DNA from: Flavipsychrobacter sp.
GTDB lineage: Bacteria > Bacteroidota > Bacteroidia > Chitinophagales > Chitinophagaceae
Direction: 5' to 3'
DNA length: 64,000 bases
Assembly (NCBI GenBank): GCA_031292525.1
Contig: JARLGY010000016.1
Location: 62,001-126,000 of the forward strand
Shown here in pieces: positions 52,842-62,319 of this stretch. Every line of letters begins with the position of its first letter. The first letter of the stretch is position 1. The notes under the pieces were generated by a model that saw only the letters and a program-made list of their open reading frames with translations, ran no database searches and was not told the origin of the DNA. The position numbers and the translations under genes are program-made.

Positions 52842-54755
52842 CTAGCTGTTTACAAATTCCCAGGCGCTTTTATAGGCTTCTAGCCCTTCTGTGTACGCAA
52901 TAAAGTCTGCATAAAATGGCAGCCGCGATAATGTAGCGCTGTCACCTATTACAACCAGCTTTTTGCGTGCACGTGTCATGGCAACGTTCATACGTCTGAT
53001 GTCTGATAGAAAACCTATTATGCCATCAGCATTACTTCTGGTCATGCTGATATATACTATGTCGCGTTCCTGCCCCTGGAAACTGTCAATGGTATTCACC
53101 GATATTTTATCACCATACTTTTGCAGCTCAGGCGAGTGGAGTAGTTGCTCACGCAGCTCATATATCTGTTGCTTGTACGGGGCTATTATGGCTATAGAGG
53201 GGAAGTTGCCCATCTTATAATGTGTGTCTAGCTCAGTAGTTAGCAATCCCAGGTGTCTGAATAAAAAAGCAGCTTCTTCCGGGTTGGTAGTACTTGTGCC
53301 ATCTTGCTTTTCATCAAAACTGCAGCCTGCTGTATCAATAAATGTCAACGCAATATCGTCCGGAAAAAGCAAGTGCTTGGCCACACTCCCATGTGCTTTC
53401 AGCTTTCCCTGGTAAAATACTTTAGATGAATAACCCATGATCAGTTCGTTCATCCGGTATTGCTCTTCAAGCAGTACAACTGCTTGTGGGTGCAATGCCA
53501 CACATTTTTCCAGCAGGGTAGTGCTTAGGCCACCTCTTGCCGCTTGTGCCGATTTTATTGTGGGTGATAGTTGACAATGGTCACCTGCCAAAACAACTTT
53601 CTGTGCTTTAAGTATAGGTATCCAGCAGGCAGGTTCCAATGCTTGTCCTGCTTCATCTATAACAATGGTGTGGTACTTTAAGTGGCGCACGGTATAGTGG
53701 CCTGCACCTACTAGGGTAGCTGTTATTACCTGTGCCTTGGCTACCAGGTCGTCCATAATGTACTGTTCGGTGTTGCCTACCTCTTTCATTATTTTGTGGG
53801 CTTCGTCAAACAGTGCTTTGCGTTGGTCTCTTTCTGCCTTGCCAAAGCTCCGCTTATACTTGTGTGCCATGTTTTTGAAGTCAGATGCTTGTTTTTTCAG
53901 CTTCTTGATCTCCTTCATCGCAGAGTGTTCTCCCATTTTACTATCCAATGTCAAAGACATCAGTTTGTCCGATACTCGGGCGGGGTTGCCCACGCGCAGC
54001 ACATTCAGTCCCTCATCTGCTAGTTTTTCGCTTAGCAGGTCAACAGCAGTATTGCTGGGCGCTACAACAAGTATCTGTTTATGGTCTTGTTGTATAAGCG
54101 CCTTTATGGCTTGCACTAGGGTTGTGGTTTTACCTGTCCCTGGTGGGCCATGCACTATCGCCAGCTCATTTGCGGCAAGTATTTTATTAACCGCTTCTTG
54201 TTGTACACTATTGAGTTTCGGTATCGCTACCGCTTCTTGTTCAGTGTTAAACGTAGGATTTGTTTTACCTGTGAGTACGTTGATGAGGTGATTCTCCTTG
54301 GCATTTTCGCTGATAGTATCCGCGAGTTTCAATGCGTTTTGCATTTCGTTATAGCTATTGTCATCAAACAATAGGTCTATTCCCAGTTTTCCATTGCTGG
54401 CCCATTCCGGCAGTTCATCCGTCTTTAAGGTGATCTTTAACCTGTTACCACTTTGAAATGAGATCGTACCCTCTACGTTATCATTCTTTGCATCATGGTT
54501 AGAGAATAGAATAGCTGAAGCTCCAAATCGCAGCTGGTGATTTATATCCTGGTGTGTAGTGCGTTCAACTTCAACATTTATGTAATCTCCCTTTGTGATC
54601 TCTGTCCCTTTTATAGCAATAGGATACCATGTAAATCCACTGGTCCTGCGCTCAATAACCGATGTTGTTTCAATCAGTTTTTGGTAAGATTTCCGGTCCT
54701 CTTCCCGCTCCGTTTTAAGTAAAGCGAGCAGCTTTTTGAAATAATCCATGCGCAA
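52842..54755 (-). CDS. SF1 (DNA2/NAM7, IGHMBP2-like) helicase
   Basis: This 637-residue helicase has an N-terminal beta-rich region about 30-150, then two RecA domains. Walker A is AIVHGPPGTGKTTTLVQAI near residue 200, DEAG box VIDEAGQALEPACW near 370, and motif Ia QILVVAPSNTAVDLL near 230. Motif III is LAGDHCQLSP near 393, motif V VNTIDSFQGQERDIVYIS near 555 and motif VI NVAMTRARKKLVVIGD near 590. It likely unwinds RNA or DNA; the N-terminal region resembles the 1B/stalk inserts of IGHMBP2. A second ATG lies two codons in. Confidence 0.95.
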   Translation of the reverse strand: MRMDYFKKLLALLKTEREEDRKSYQKLIETTSVIERRTSGFTWYPIAIKGTEITKGDYINVEVERTTHQDINHQLRFGASAILFSNHDAKNDNVEGTISFQSGNRLKITLKTDELPEWASNGKLGIDLLFDDNSYNEMQNALKLADTISENAKENHLINVLTGKTNPTFNTEQEAVAIPKLNSVQQEAVNKILAANELAIVHGPPGTGKTTTLVQAIKALIQQDHKQILVVAPSNTAVDLLSEKLADEGLNVLRVGNPARVSDKLMSLTLDSKMGEHSAMKEIKKLKKQASDFKNMAHKYKRSFGKAERDQRKALFDEAHKIMKEVGNTEQYIMDDLVAKAQVITATLVGAGHYTVRHLKYHTIVIDEAGQALEPACWIPILKAQKVVLAGDHCQLSPTIKSAQAARGGLSTTLLEKCVALHPQAVVLLEEQYRMNELIMGYSSKVFYQGKLKAHGSVAKHLLFPDDIALTFIDTAGCSFDEKQDGTSTTNPEEAAFLFRHLGLLTTELDTHYKMGNFPSIAIIAPYKQQIYELREQLLHSPELQKYGDKISVNTIDSFQGQERDIVYISMTRSNADGIIGFLSDIRRMNVAMTRARKKLVVIGDSATLSRLPFYADFIAYTEGLEAYKSAWEFVNS

Positions 54756-54862
54756 AGGTAATGGGTTATAAAGGCATAGCGAATTGTGCTAAGGAGACAC
54801 TTTATAAAATAGATAAATACTATACGCGTATTTTTTGCGTTAGAGTTATCCAAAATTGTTCT

Positions 54863-57157
54863 ATGTACAAGATCATATTAGTTAATGCATTACTTCTGGT
54901 ATTTCTTCCCATTAGTGCATCTGGGCAGCATATAACCATCAGTGGATATATAAGTGATTCCAAAAGCGGTGAGCGGTTACCGGGTGCTATTGTGTTCCTG
55001 CCTATTGTACATGCAGGCACATCAAGCAATACTTTTGGCTTTTATTCTATTACCATTCCTGCAGGTAAGGATAGTGTTGAAATAGCAGCATCGTATGTGG
55101 GTTACCAACCGTTTTCTGAAAAAATAATTGGTGATAGAAATATAGAACTAAATATTGTTCTCGGAGAAAACAGGACTCTAAATGAAGTGGTAATCAAGGG
55201 AAGCCAGGCTGCCATTCAGGAACGCACCCAAATGAGTGCTATAGATCTGCCTATAGAGACCATTAAGTCTTTACCGGCATTTTTGGGTGAACCTGATATC
55301 ATGAAAGCTATACAATTATTACCCGGCGTGCAGGCAGGTAATGAGGGTACCACCGGCCTGTACATAAGGGGCGGCAGTCCCGATCAGAACCTTATATTGT
55401 TAGATGGTGTGCCTGTTTACAACGCAAGTCACTTATTTGGCTTCTTCAGCGTATTTAATACTGATGCTATTAAGAGCGTAGAGGTAATAAAAGGTGGTTT
55501 CCCGGCCAGGTATGGTGAGCGGTTATCTTCTGTTATAGATATAAACATGAAGGAAGGGGATAAGAACCAGATACATGGCGAGGGTGGAATAGGGCTAATA
55601 GCCTCGCGGTTTACGATGGAAGGGCCGATAAAAAAAGGTAAATCATCATTTATGATATCGGGCCGGAGAACTTATGTTGATATACTTGCGCAGCCATTTT
55701 TAAGTGGGGGATACAAGGCCGGATATTTCTTTTACGACCTGAATGCTAAAATAAATTTTGAACTGGGCAAAAAAGACCACTTGTATGTAAGCGGATACAT
55801 GGGTAGTGATAAGTTTTACTTCTCCAGCAAGGAGAGTGATTTTTCAGGCAACTCATCTTATGCCGATGACCTGAAGTGGGGCAACATCACTGCTGTGGCT
55901 CGCTGGAACCATGAATTTGGACCAAAGCTATTTGGCAACCTTACTACCTACTATAGCCAGTATAAGTTTCAGATAGATGAAAATTACAGCAGCACATCGC
56001 CGTCTAACAGTGATAATTACGCTGTAAAATACCAGTCGGGTATTTACGATAAGGCTGCAAAATATGATCTTGATTTCCTGCCTACACCTAGTCACTTTAT
56101 TAAGGCGGGTATCAGCTTTATAAACCACACTTATACCCCCGGTGTACAGGAGACCAAAATAGCGAGCGGTAGCCAGCAAAGTGATACAACAACAGGCGAC
56201 AAGAATATACTTGGCAACGAGCTTGATGCCTATGTAGAGGACGATATAAAATTCACAGACAAGCTAAAAGCTAACCTGGGTATACACTGGGGCGGTTTTG
56301 GAGTAAGGGGTAAGTTTTATTCTTCGCTGCAGCCAAGGGTAGCTGTGCGTTACCTCATCAATGAAAAACTGAGCGCCAAGGCAAGTTATGTGCAAATGAA
56401 CCAGTATATCAATCTGCTAACGAATTCTTCTATCGGTTTACCAACAGATCTTTGGGTGCCTTCTACTGATAAAATACCACCACAAAAATCGCAACAGGTA
56501 GCAGCTGGCTTAGCATATACTTATGAACATGGTATAGAAATAAGTGTGGAAGGGTACTACAAAACCATGGATAATGTAATTGATTACAAAGAGGGTGCAA
56601 ACTTTTTGAGCACCACAACCAGTTGGGAAGATAAAGTGGTAGTAGGAAAGGGGCTGAGCTACGGTGCAGAATTATTTGTACAGAAAAAGAAAGGTAGGTT
56701 TACCGGGTTGCTGGGTTATACGCTCTCGTGGACCAACCGCACATTTGCCGACCTGAACAACGGACAAACTTTTCCGTATAAGTACGACAGGCGTCATGAT
56801 CTGAAAATTGCTGGAGTTTACAGTGTAAGCAAGCACATAGAAGTAAGTGCAGAGTTTGTGTACGGCACTGGCAATGCTATAACATTACCCATAGGTAATT
56901 ACCAGGGGCTGAATGGAGACCAGATAGAAGTGTATGGCACCCGCAACTGGTACCGGATGCCAGCATATCATCGTGCCGATGTAAGTATAAAGTTTATGAA
57001 AGAGAAGAAAAGACACGATAGGGCGTGGATATTTGCAGCCTACAATGTGTACAACCGCGCCAATCCATTCTTCATATACCAGAGCGATCAGGGCGTGTTC
57101 AAACAGGTGAGTTTGTTTCCTATTATTCCATCCATCACTTACCAGTTCAAATTCTAA
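54863..57157 (+). CDS. TonB-dependent receptor with carboxypeptidase-like N-terminal domain
   Basis: This 764-residue outer-membrane receptor has a signal peptide (about 1-19). A CarbopepD_reg-like domain (ITISGYISDSKSGERLPGAIV, FYSITIPAGKDSVEIAASYVGY) follows, then the plug (SAIDLPIETIKSLPAFLGE; TGLYIRGGSPDQNLILLDGVPVY pattern; VEVIKGGFPARYGERLSSV) and a 22-strand barrel. The terminal FKF is the usual aromatic end. It is paired with a DUF4249 lipoprotein 11 bp downstream, the usual uptake unit of this clade. The ATG at 54863 starts the signal peptide. An ATG at 54761 would overlap the region upstream of the helicase gene. Confidence 0.94.
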   Translation: MYKIILVNALLLVFLPISASGQHITISGYISDSKSGERLPGAIVFLPIVHAGTSSNTFGFYSITIPAGKDSVEIAASYVGYQPFSEKIIGDRNIELNIVLGENRTLNEVVIKGSQAAIQERTQMSAIDLPIETIKSLPAFLGEPDIMKAIQLLPGVQAGNEGTTGLYIRGGSPDQNLILLDGVPVYNASHLFGFFSVFNTDAIKSVEVIKGGFPARYGERLSSVIDINMKEGDKNQIHGEGGIGLIASRFTMEGPIKKGKSSFMISGRRTYVDILAQPFLSGGYKAGYFFYDLNAKINFELGKKDHLYVSGYMGSDKFYFSSKESDFSGNSSYADDLKWGNITAVARWNHEFGPKLFGNLTTYYSQYKFQIDENYSSTSPSNSDNYAVKYQSGIYDKAAKYDLDFLPTPSHFIKAGISFINHTYTPGVQETKIASGSQQSDTTTGDKNILGNELDAYVEDDIKFTDKLKANLGIHWGGFGVRGKFYSSLQPRVAVRYLINEKLSAKASYVQMNQYINLLTNSSIGLPTDLWVPSTDKIPPQKSQQVAAGLAYTYEHGIEISVEGYYKTMDNVIDYKEGANFLSTTTSWEDKVVVGKGLSYGAELFVQKKKGRFTGLLGYTLSWTNRTFADLNNGQTFPYKYDRRHDLKIAGVYSVSKHIEVSAEFVYGTGNAITLPIGNYQGLNGDQIEVYGTRNWYRMPAYHRADVSIKFMKEKKRHDRAWIFAAYNVYNRANPFFIYQSDQGVFKQVSLFPIIPSITYQFKF

Positions 57158-57168
57158 AACCATTATCT

Positions 57169-58092
57169 ATGCTCAAAATAAAATATTGTTTGCTGCTGGT
57201 TACTATCGTCCTGGTAGCATCGTGTGAGAAAGAGATTACAGTTAAATTACCACCTTATAATTCACGATTAGTTGTGAACTCCAGTACTGAGGTGGGTGAT
57301 ACCATTATAGCCGCGGTGGGTGTGAGCACTTCAGCTACTAATAAGTCACTCATAAATATGGGTCAGCTTACTGTGCAGTTGTATGTGAATGGTGTATATG
57401 CCCAAAACATGGTGCTTGACAGCGCTGGTTTAAATTATAGATCAACAGTTGTGGTTGTGGCGGGTGCGCAATACACTATACAGGTCACCTCCTCAATCGC
57501 AAGTTTAGGGACGGTATCCGCATCAATTACTGCCCCAACTAAAGTAGCCATCAGCAATGTAACCAGGATACCGAATGCACGCGTGGATGCCGACGGCAAT
57601 AGCCAGGACGAGGTAAGTGTGTTCTTTACAGATCCAGCACCAGCAGGCGATTATTATGTGATAGAGTTCCACTCGGGGGCAGATAGCAACATTCAGTCTC
57701 AGTACAATTCACAATACAGTTATGGCTTTTGTGTTAATTCGAGCGATCCAAGTATCGAGACTGCAACATCAGACTTTATAGATCTAAATACCTGCCTGTC
57801 CAACAATAAGATATTCTTCCATGATCCACTTTTTAACGGCACAAGAAAAGAGCTGAAATTCTACATTGGTTCAGGCGATATAGGACCGTATATAACGCCA
57901 ACAGATACCTTGTATGGTTCTGTAAAACTGCACCATGTTACAGATGCTGGCTATAAATACCTGCAAACCAGCCAGGTTGCAAATGACACGAACGGCGATC
58001 CATTTTCAGAGCCTGTGAATGTATATACCAATGTGAAAAATGGCTACGGCATCTTTACGATGCAGAACACCGATATGGCTTTTATAAAATAA
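57169..58092 (+). CDS. DUF4249 lipoprotein partner of the TonB receptor
   Basis: This 307-residue surface lipoprotein has signal LKIKYCLLLVTIVLV and lipobox VASC. The DUF4249 hallmarks are present: KLPPYNSRLVVNSSTEVGDT at the start, LYVNGVYAQNMVLDS, GAQYTIQVT, and the long beta-rich middle with FTDPAPAGDYYVIEF. DUF4249 proteins function together with CarbopepD-plug receptors, though the cargo is not known. The ATG at 57169 is required by the signal peptide; an earlier in-frame start overlaps the receptor. Confidence 0.9.
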   Translation: MLKIKYCLLLVTIVLVASCEKEITVKLPPYNSRLVVNSSTEVGDTIIAAVGVSTSATNKSLINMGQLTVQLYVNGVYAQNMVLDSAGLNYRSTVVVVAGAQYTIQVTSSIASLGTVSASITAPTKVAISNVTRIPNARVDADGNSQDEVSVFFTDPAPAGDYYVIEFHSGADSNIQSQYNSQYSYGFCVNSSDPSIETATSDFIDLNTCLSNNKIFFHDPLFNGTRKELKFYIGSGDIGPYITPTDTLYGSVKLHHVTDAGYKYLQTSQVANDTNGDPFSEPVNVYTNVKNGYGIFTMQNTDMAFIK

Positions 58093-58098
58093 TCCTGA

Positions 58099-58818
58099 TT
58101 ATCTCCCCGCAAGCACATCAGCAATATGCAAGGCCTGTATAGGCAGGTTGTTCTTGTCTATATATCCTTGCATATGCATCAGGCAACTTGTGTCTGTGGT
58201 AATGATGTACTTGGCTCCTGTGTCCAGGGCACTCTTTACCTTGGTCTGTGCCATACCCATACTTATAGGCTCAAACTTTACGGCAAATGTACCTCCAAAA
58301 CCACAGCAGGTTTCACACTCTTTCATTTCAACCAGCTCCAGGCCTTTCACATGCTGCAATAGCTTGCGGGGCCCTTGCTTTATTCCGCATTCGCGTAGGG
58401 CCCCGCACGCATCATGGTAAGTAGCCTTTCCATTAAATGTCGCGCCAATATCATCAACCTTCAGTATGTCGGTAAGGAACTCTGTGTACTCAAAAATGTT
58501 CTGACGCACATGGTTGTTTAGGTTGTGGTCACTGCTATTATCAAACAGTTCGCCAAAGTAATTGCGCACATACCCGGTGCACGATCCGCTGGGTGCCACA
58601 ATATATCCTTCTCCATCAAAATCATGGAGGAATTTAGTGCCTACTGCTTTTGCCTCATCGCGGTATCCTGCATTAAAGGCTGGTTGTCCGCAGCAGGTCT
58701 GTTTGGTGTTGTATTGTACATCGCACCCCAGCCTTTCAAGCACACGCACCATATTCATACCTGTTTCCGGGTACAGCTGGTCTATAAAGCAGGGAATGAA
58801 TAATTGTATTTTAGGCAT
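58099..58818 (-). CDS. lutA: LutA/YkgE-type (Fe-S)-binding subunit
   Basis: This 239-residue protein has two CCG-type cysteine clusters (IPCFID, QTCCGQPAFN and HDACGALRECG, ETCCGFGGTFA). These bind an unusual Fe-S centre as in the succinate/heterodisulfide reductase and lactate-utilisation (LutA) families. LutA normally works with LutB and LutC to oxidise lactate. Neither partner is nearby here. It starts 9 bp after ribH on the same strand and so is probably co-transcribed, which is unexpected for a lactate enzyme. Confidence 0.92.
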   Translation of the reverse strand: MPKIQLFIPCFIDQLYPETGMNMVRVLERLGCDVQYNTKQTCCGQPAFNAGYRDEAKAVGTKFLHDFDGEGYIVAPSGSCTGYVRNYFGELFDNSSDHNLNNHVRQNIFEYTEFLTDILKVDDIGATFNGKATYHDACGALRECGIKQGPRKLLQHVKGLELVEMKECETCCGFGGTFAVKFEPISMGMAQTKVKSALDTGAKYIITTDTSCLMHMQGYIDKNNLPIQALHIADVLAGR

Positions 58819-58827
58819 TGCAAATCG

Positions 58828-59340
58828 TTATTCAAATATACCGTTTCTCCTTCTGGAGTTTCTTATCATCTTCAGCGCTGTTATCGCCGCCTCTTCACCT
58901 TTGTGGCCGTGCGGGCCACCCAGCCTTTCCCAGGCCTGCTCTTCATTGTCAAGGGTAAGCACCCCAAATATTACCGGTATCGGCAGTGTCATGTTCAGTT
59001 GCAACACGCCTTCTGTCACAGCCTTGCATACATAGTCAAAGTGTGGTGTACCACCACGTATCACAGCGCCAAATACTATTATAGCCTCCGGTTGTTCCAG
59101 TTTGTTCTGATAGTGATGCCACAGCTCGCGGCAGGCAAAGGGTAGCTCAAAACATCCCGGCACTCCCAGGTCTTCTATAATGTTACCATCAAAACGGTGT
59201 ATTACGCTTTCAGCGCCATTGCGCAGCTCTCTTATTATCTTATCATTCCATTCGGTGTGTACTATGGCAATCTTCGCCAGTTTCAGCCCTTCAAGTGTTT
59301 CGGTATCGATGAGCGATACGCTATTGTCTGCATTGGCCAT
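58828..59340 (-). CDS. ribH: 6,7-dimethyl-8-ribityllumazine synthase
   Basis: This 170-residue enzyme makes the lumazine precursor of riboflavin. It has the substrate-binding IVHTEWNDKIIRELR near residue 25, GCFELPFACREL near 60, GAVIRGGTPHFDYVCKAVTEG with the catalytic His near 90, and IPVIFGVLTLDNEEQAWERL near 118. It assembles into 60-mers or pentamers. In Bacteroidota it commonly follows a TPR protein gene, as here. Confidence 0.96.
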   Translation of the reverse strand: MANADNSVSLIDTETLEGLKLAKIAIVHTEWNDKIIRELRNGAESVIHRFDGNIIEDLGVPGCFELPFACRELWHHYQNKLEQPEAIIVFGAVIRGGTPHFDYVCKAVTEGVLQLNMTLPIPVIFGVLTLDNEEQAWERLGGPHGHKGEEAAITALKMIRNSRRRNGIFE

Positions 59341-59403
59341 AAAACAAATATCCCCTTTTTGCCGTAAAGGTAAAAAGGGGATACGAATAAATAGAATGAT
59401 TTA

Positions 59404-60099
59404 TTACTGGTTCAGTACACCAAGGTGCGCCAGGTACTTGTCCATGTCGCGTGCCTGCATGCTCTTAGGGTAGTTGTCGCGTATAGTTATGTAAGCTTTT
59501 TTTGCCTCTTCTGGCTGGTTGTTCTTTTCATAGGCCAGTCCTGCACGGTACAGGTATATTGGTGCCAGCAGATCGTCTTTGTTCTCTACAGCTTTGTTAT
59601 AGTATTCTATACCTTTCTGCACGTTACCTAGTTCCATGTAAGCGTCACCCAGGTCGCCATCAGCCTGGTATTCAAGCAGGGTACCCTTTCCGTCAAAATC
59701 TTTCAGGTATTTCACAGCATTGTTAAAGTCGCCCATGTGCAGGTAGCATACACCTGCATAGTAATGGCAAAGGTTAGCAGTATTGGTACCACCGTATCTT
59801 TTTATTACACTCAGGAAACCCGCATGCTGTCCGTCGCCGTTAAGCGCCAGGTTCGCAGAATCTGCCTGGAAATAACGCTGTGCGAAAGATACTGCTGTTG
59901 CAGCTTTTTCATCACGTGGCGCTTTGTATAGTTTCAGGTACCCAAAATATCCTATTACAGCAATAAGTATTATTGTAACGATAGTGTTGATGGGTTTTTG
60001 ATTTACTTCATAAGTATTCTGGATTTTTTCGAAAGGGTTTGGTCCCTGCACTGTAACTATCCGTTCTTCACCAGGCTTGGTTCTTGATGTATTCGCCAT
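59404..60099 (-). CDS. Membrane-anchored TPR protein (YfgM-like)
   Basis: This 231-residue protein has a cytosolic N-terminal region, one membrane helix (TIVTIILIAVIGYFGYLKLY near 40-59) and a periplasmic TPR region with at least three repeats (HYYAGVCYLHMGDFNNAVKY, DLGDAYMELGNVQKGIEYYN, YRAGLAYEKNNQPEEAKKAY). It resembles YfgM, which associates with the Sec translocon. It is the second gene of the pdhA-TPR-ribH-lutA unit. The conserved order TPR-ribH supports a housekeeping role. Confidence 0.9.
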   Translation of the reverse strand: MANTSRTKPGEERIVTVQGPNPFEKIQNTYEVNQKPINTIVTIILIAVIGYFGYLKLYKAPRDEKAATAVSFAQRYFQADSANLALNGDGQHAGFLSVIKRYGGTNTANLCHYYAGVCYLHMGDFNNAVKYLKDFDGKGTLLEYQADGDLGDAYMELGNVQKGIEYYNKAVENKDDLLAPIYLYRAGLAYEKNNQPEEAKKAYITIRDNYPKSMQARDMDKYLAHLGVLNQ

Positions 60100-60154
60100 T
60101 TAAAAAAGTATTGATTTTGTTTTTTGTGTTTTATGCTGCTTGTTTACAATTGTA

Positions 60155-61147
60155 CTAATCAGTTATGTATGGGTAGTTTGCATCCACATATATATCCTTG
60201 TACAGTTCGCTGTCATCGGGGTATGGGCTTTCTTCTGCAAACTTCACACATTCTTCCACTTCCAGGCGCACCTTTTCGTTTATTTTCTCAATTTCTTCAT
60301 CGCTGGCCCACTTGTTGTCCGTAATGGTTTTCAACACCTGGTTTATGGGGTCCTTTTCTTTATAATCTTCCAGTTCTTCCTTGGTACGGTATTTCGCGGG
60401 GTCGCTCATACTGTGGCCACGGTAGCGGTAAGTCTTTATTTCCAAAAAGGTAGGTCCGCCACCTTCACGTGCACGGCGCACAGAGCGTTCTATAGCCTTG
60501 TGTACTTCTTCGCAGCTCATGCCATCCACGCTGTCGCCCGGCATATCATATGCATCGGCCAGCCTGTATATATCGCTTACTTTCGATGTCCTTTCTACCG
60601 ATGTACCCATAGCATAGAAGTTATTCTCGCAAATGAATACTACGGGCAATTTCCATAGCACAGCCATGTTAAAGGCTTCGTGCAGTATACCCTGGCGTGC
60701 AGCGCCATCACCAAACATGCAGATAGTAGCGCGGTCGGTGTTAGCATATTGCTCTGCAAATGCTATACCTGCGCCTAGTCCTATTTGTGCACCCACAATA
60801 CCGTGGCCGCCAAAGAACCTTTTTTCTTTGCTGAAGAAGTGCATACTTCCACCCTTACCTTTGGTGCAACCCGTCGCCTTACCATACAGTTCGGCCATAC
60901 ATTCATTTGCAGATATACCTTTAGCTATAGCCAGCGCGTGGTCGCGGTAGGCAGTAAGTAAATTGTCATCGTCGCGTATTGCAGTCATTATACCGGCAGC
61001 TACGGCTTCCTGGCCTATGTATAAGTGACAAAAACCGCGAATTTTTTGCATACCATACAGCTGACCTGCCTTTTCTTCAAAACGGCGCATCAACAGCATG
61101 ATCTCATACCAATATAAATATGTTTCCTTGCCGAAAGGTGTCTGCAT
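60155..61147 (-). CDS. pdhA: Pyruvate dehydrogenase E1 alpha subunit
   Basis: This 330-residue subunit belongs to the thiamine-diphosphate-dependent E1 of pyruvate dehydrogenase. It has the TPP-binding GDG motif in ICMFGDGAARQGILHEAFNM near residue 165 and the phosphate-binding VFICENNFYAMGTSVERT near 188. The family loop KTYRYRGHSMSDPAKYRT lies near 263. E1 beta is not adjacent, so the complex is split between loci. The gene starts divergently from recF with 51 bp between. Confidence 0.96.
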   Translation of the reverse strand: MQTPFGKETYLYWYEIMLLMRRFEEKAGQLYGMQKIRGFCHLYIGQEAVAAGIMTAIRDDDNLLTAYRDHALAIAKGISANECMAELYGKATGCTKGKGGSMHFFSKEKRFFGGHGIVGAQIGLGAGIAFAEQYANTDRATICMFGDGAARQGILHEAFNMAVLWKLPVVFICENNFYAMGTSVERTSKVSDIYRLADAYDMPGDSVDGMSCEEVHKAIERSVRRAREGGGPTFLEIKTYRYRGHSMSDPAKYRTKEELEDYKEKDPINQVLKTITDNKWASDEEIEKINEKVRLEVEECVKFAEESPYPDDSELYKDIYVDANYPYITD

Positions 61148-61198
61148 TATTTTTTAAGTTTGTGCGAAAATATAAAAACTTTTGTTTCAATTTGCCCA

Positions 61199-62275
61199 TT
61201 GAGCCGCCTAAATAAAATAATATTAGTCCAATTCCGTAATTATTCTTCTGCATCATATCAGTTTACGGCGGCTGTAACCTGTATAACAGGCCCTAATGGC
61301 AGTGGTAAGACCAACCTTTTAGACGCAGCATACTACCTATGCTATACCAAAAGCTACTTCAATGCATCGCAGCAAAACAACGTGCAGGCGGGTACCGACG
61401 GCTTCAGGCTCGAAGGCACTTTTGAAAAAGATGCCCGTAAAGAGATTATTAGTTGCAAGTGGAAGCAGGGTAAAAAAGAAATTTTGGCCAATGGTGTAGA
61501 GTATGATCGCATTACAGATCATATAGGTAAATTCTCATCAGTGATGATTGCCCCAGATGATATTGCTCTTATTAACGATGGCAGTGAACTACGCCGCAAG
61601 TGGGTCGATAGCATCCTCAGTCAGGTGGATAGTCCCTACTTGGATAAACTGCTGCGCTATCAGCGCATACTCCTGCAGCGCAACGCGTGGCTAAAAATGC
61701 AATCCACGGTCACAACTATCGATGCCACAGAGCTTGAATACTACAACAACTGCATGGCCGAAGATGGCCAGTATATATATGAACGCCGCAAACAGTTCCT
61801 GCAGGGCTTCCTGCCTTTGCTTAATGATTTCTACCACCGTCTTTCCGGCGGCAAAGAAATACTGCAGGTAGCCTACGAAAGTGATCTATCTCAAAAAACA
61901 CTTGCCGAGTGGCTGCAATACAACTTGCAGTACGATATGCGCTATCAACGCACCCTGAGGGGCATACATAAAGACGACTGGGTGTTTGTACTCAGCGGCA
62001 TGAACGTGAAGCAATACGCATCACAGGGCCAGAAGAAAAGTTTCCTGTTCGCCCTCAAGCTCGCGCAATATGCCTTCCTCAGTAAAGAAATGGGTCATCT
62101 ACCCATTCTCCTCCTCGACGATGTTTTTGAAAAGCTCGATCAGCAGCGCATAGAGGCCCTCCTTTCCATCATCCGTGCCCCAGGCTTTGGTCAGGTGCTC
62201 CTCACCGATACCCACGAAGACCGCATCCGTCTTGCCTTTGGGCAAGGGGCGGATATTGAGTTTGTGAGACTTTAA
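61199..62275 (+). CDS. recF: DNA replication/repair protein RecF
   Basis: This 358-residue SMC-like ATPase binds gapped DNA and loads RecA with RecO and RecR. Walker A is ITGPNGSGKTNLLDAAYYL near residue 30, the signature region is YASQGQKKSFLFALKLAQY near 270, and Walker B LPILLLDDVFEKLD near 305. No ATG fits the N-terminus. The TTG at 61199 gives MSRLNKIILVQFRNY, the family's first strand, while the earlier TTG at 61160 adds an unlikely stretch. Confidence 0.92.
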   Translation: MSRLNKIILVQFRNYSSASYQFTAAVTCITGPNGSGKTNLLDAAYYLCYTKSYFNASQQNNVQAGTDGFRLEGTFEKDARKEIISCKWKQGKKEILANGVEYDRITDHIGKFSSVMIAPDDIALINDGSELRRKWVDSILSQVDSPYLDKLLRYQRILLQRNAWLKMQSTVTTIDATELEYYNNCMAEDGQYIYERRKQFLQGFLPLLNDFYHRLSGGKEILQVAYESDLSQKTLAEWLQYNLQYDMRYQRTLRGIHKDDWVFVLSGMNVKQYASQGQKKSFLFALKLAQYAFLSKEMGHLPILLLDDVFEKLDQQRIEALLSIIRAPGFGQVLLTDTHEDRIRLAFGQGADIEFVRL

Positions 62276-62299
62276 GTCGTAAGTTGTAGGTCGTAAGTT
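62276..62299 (+). repeat. Short direct repeat after recF
   Basis: Two copies of GTCGTAAGTT (62276-62285 and 62290-62299) are separated by GTAG, just after the recF stop. Short GTCGTAAGT-like direct repeats are a familiar kind of dispersed intergenic sequence in Bacteroidota. Nothing more can be said here. Confidence 0.35.
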
Positions 62300-62319
62300 C
62301 ATCCCAACATAAACTACAG

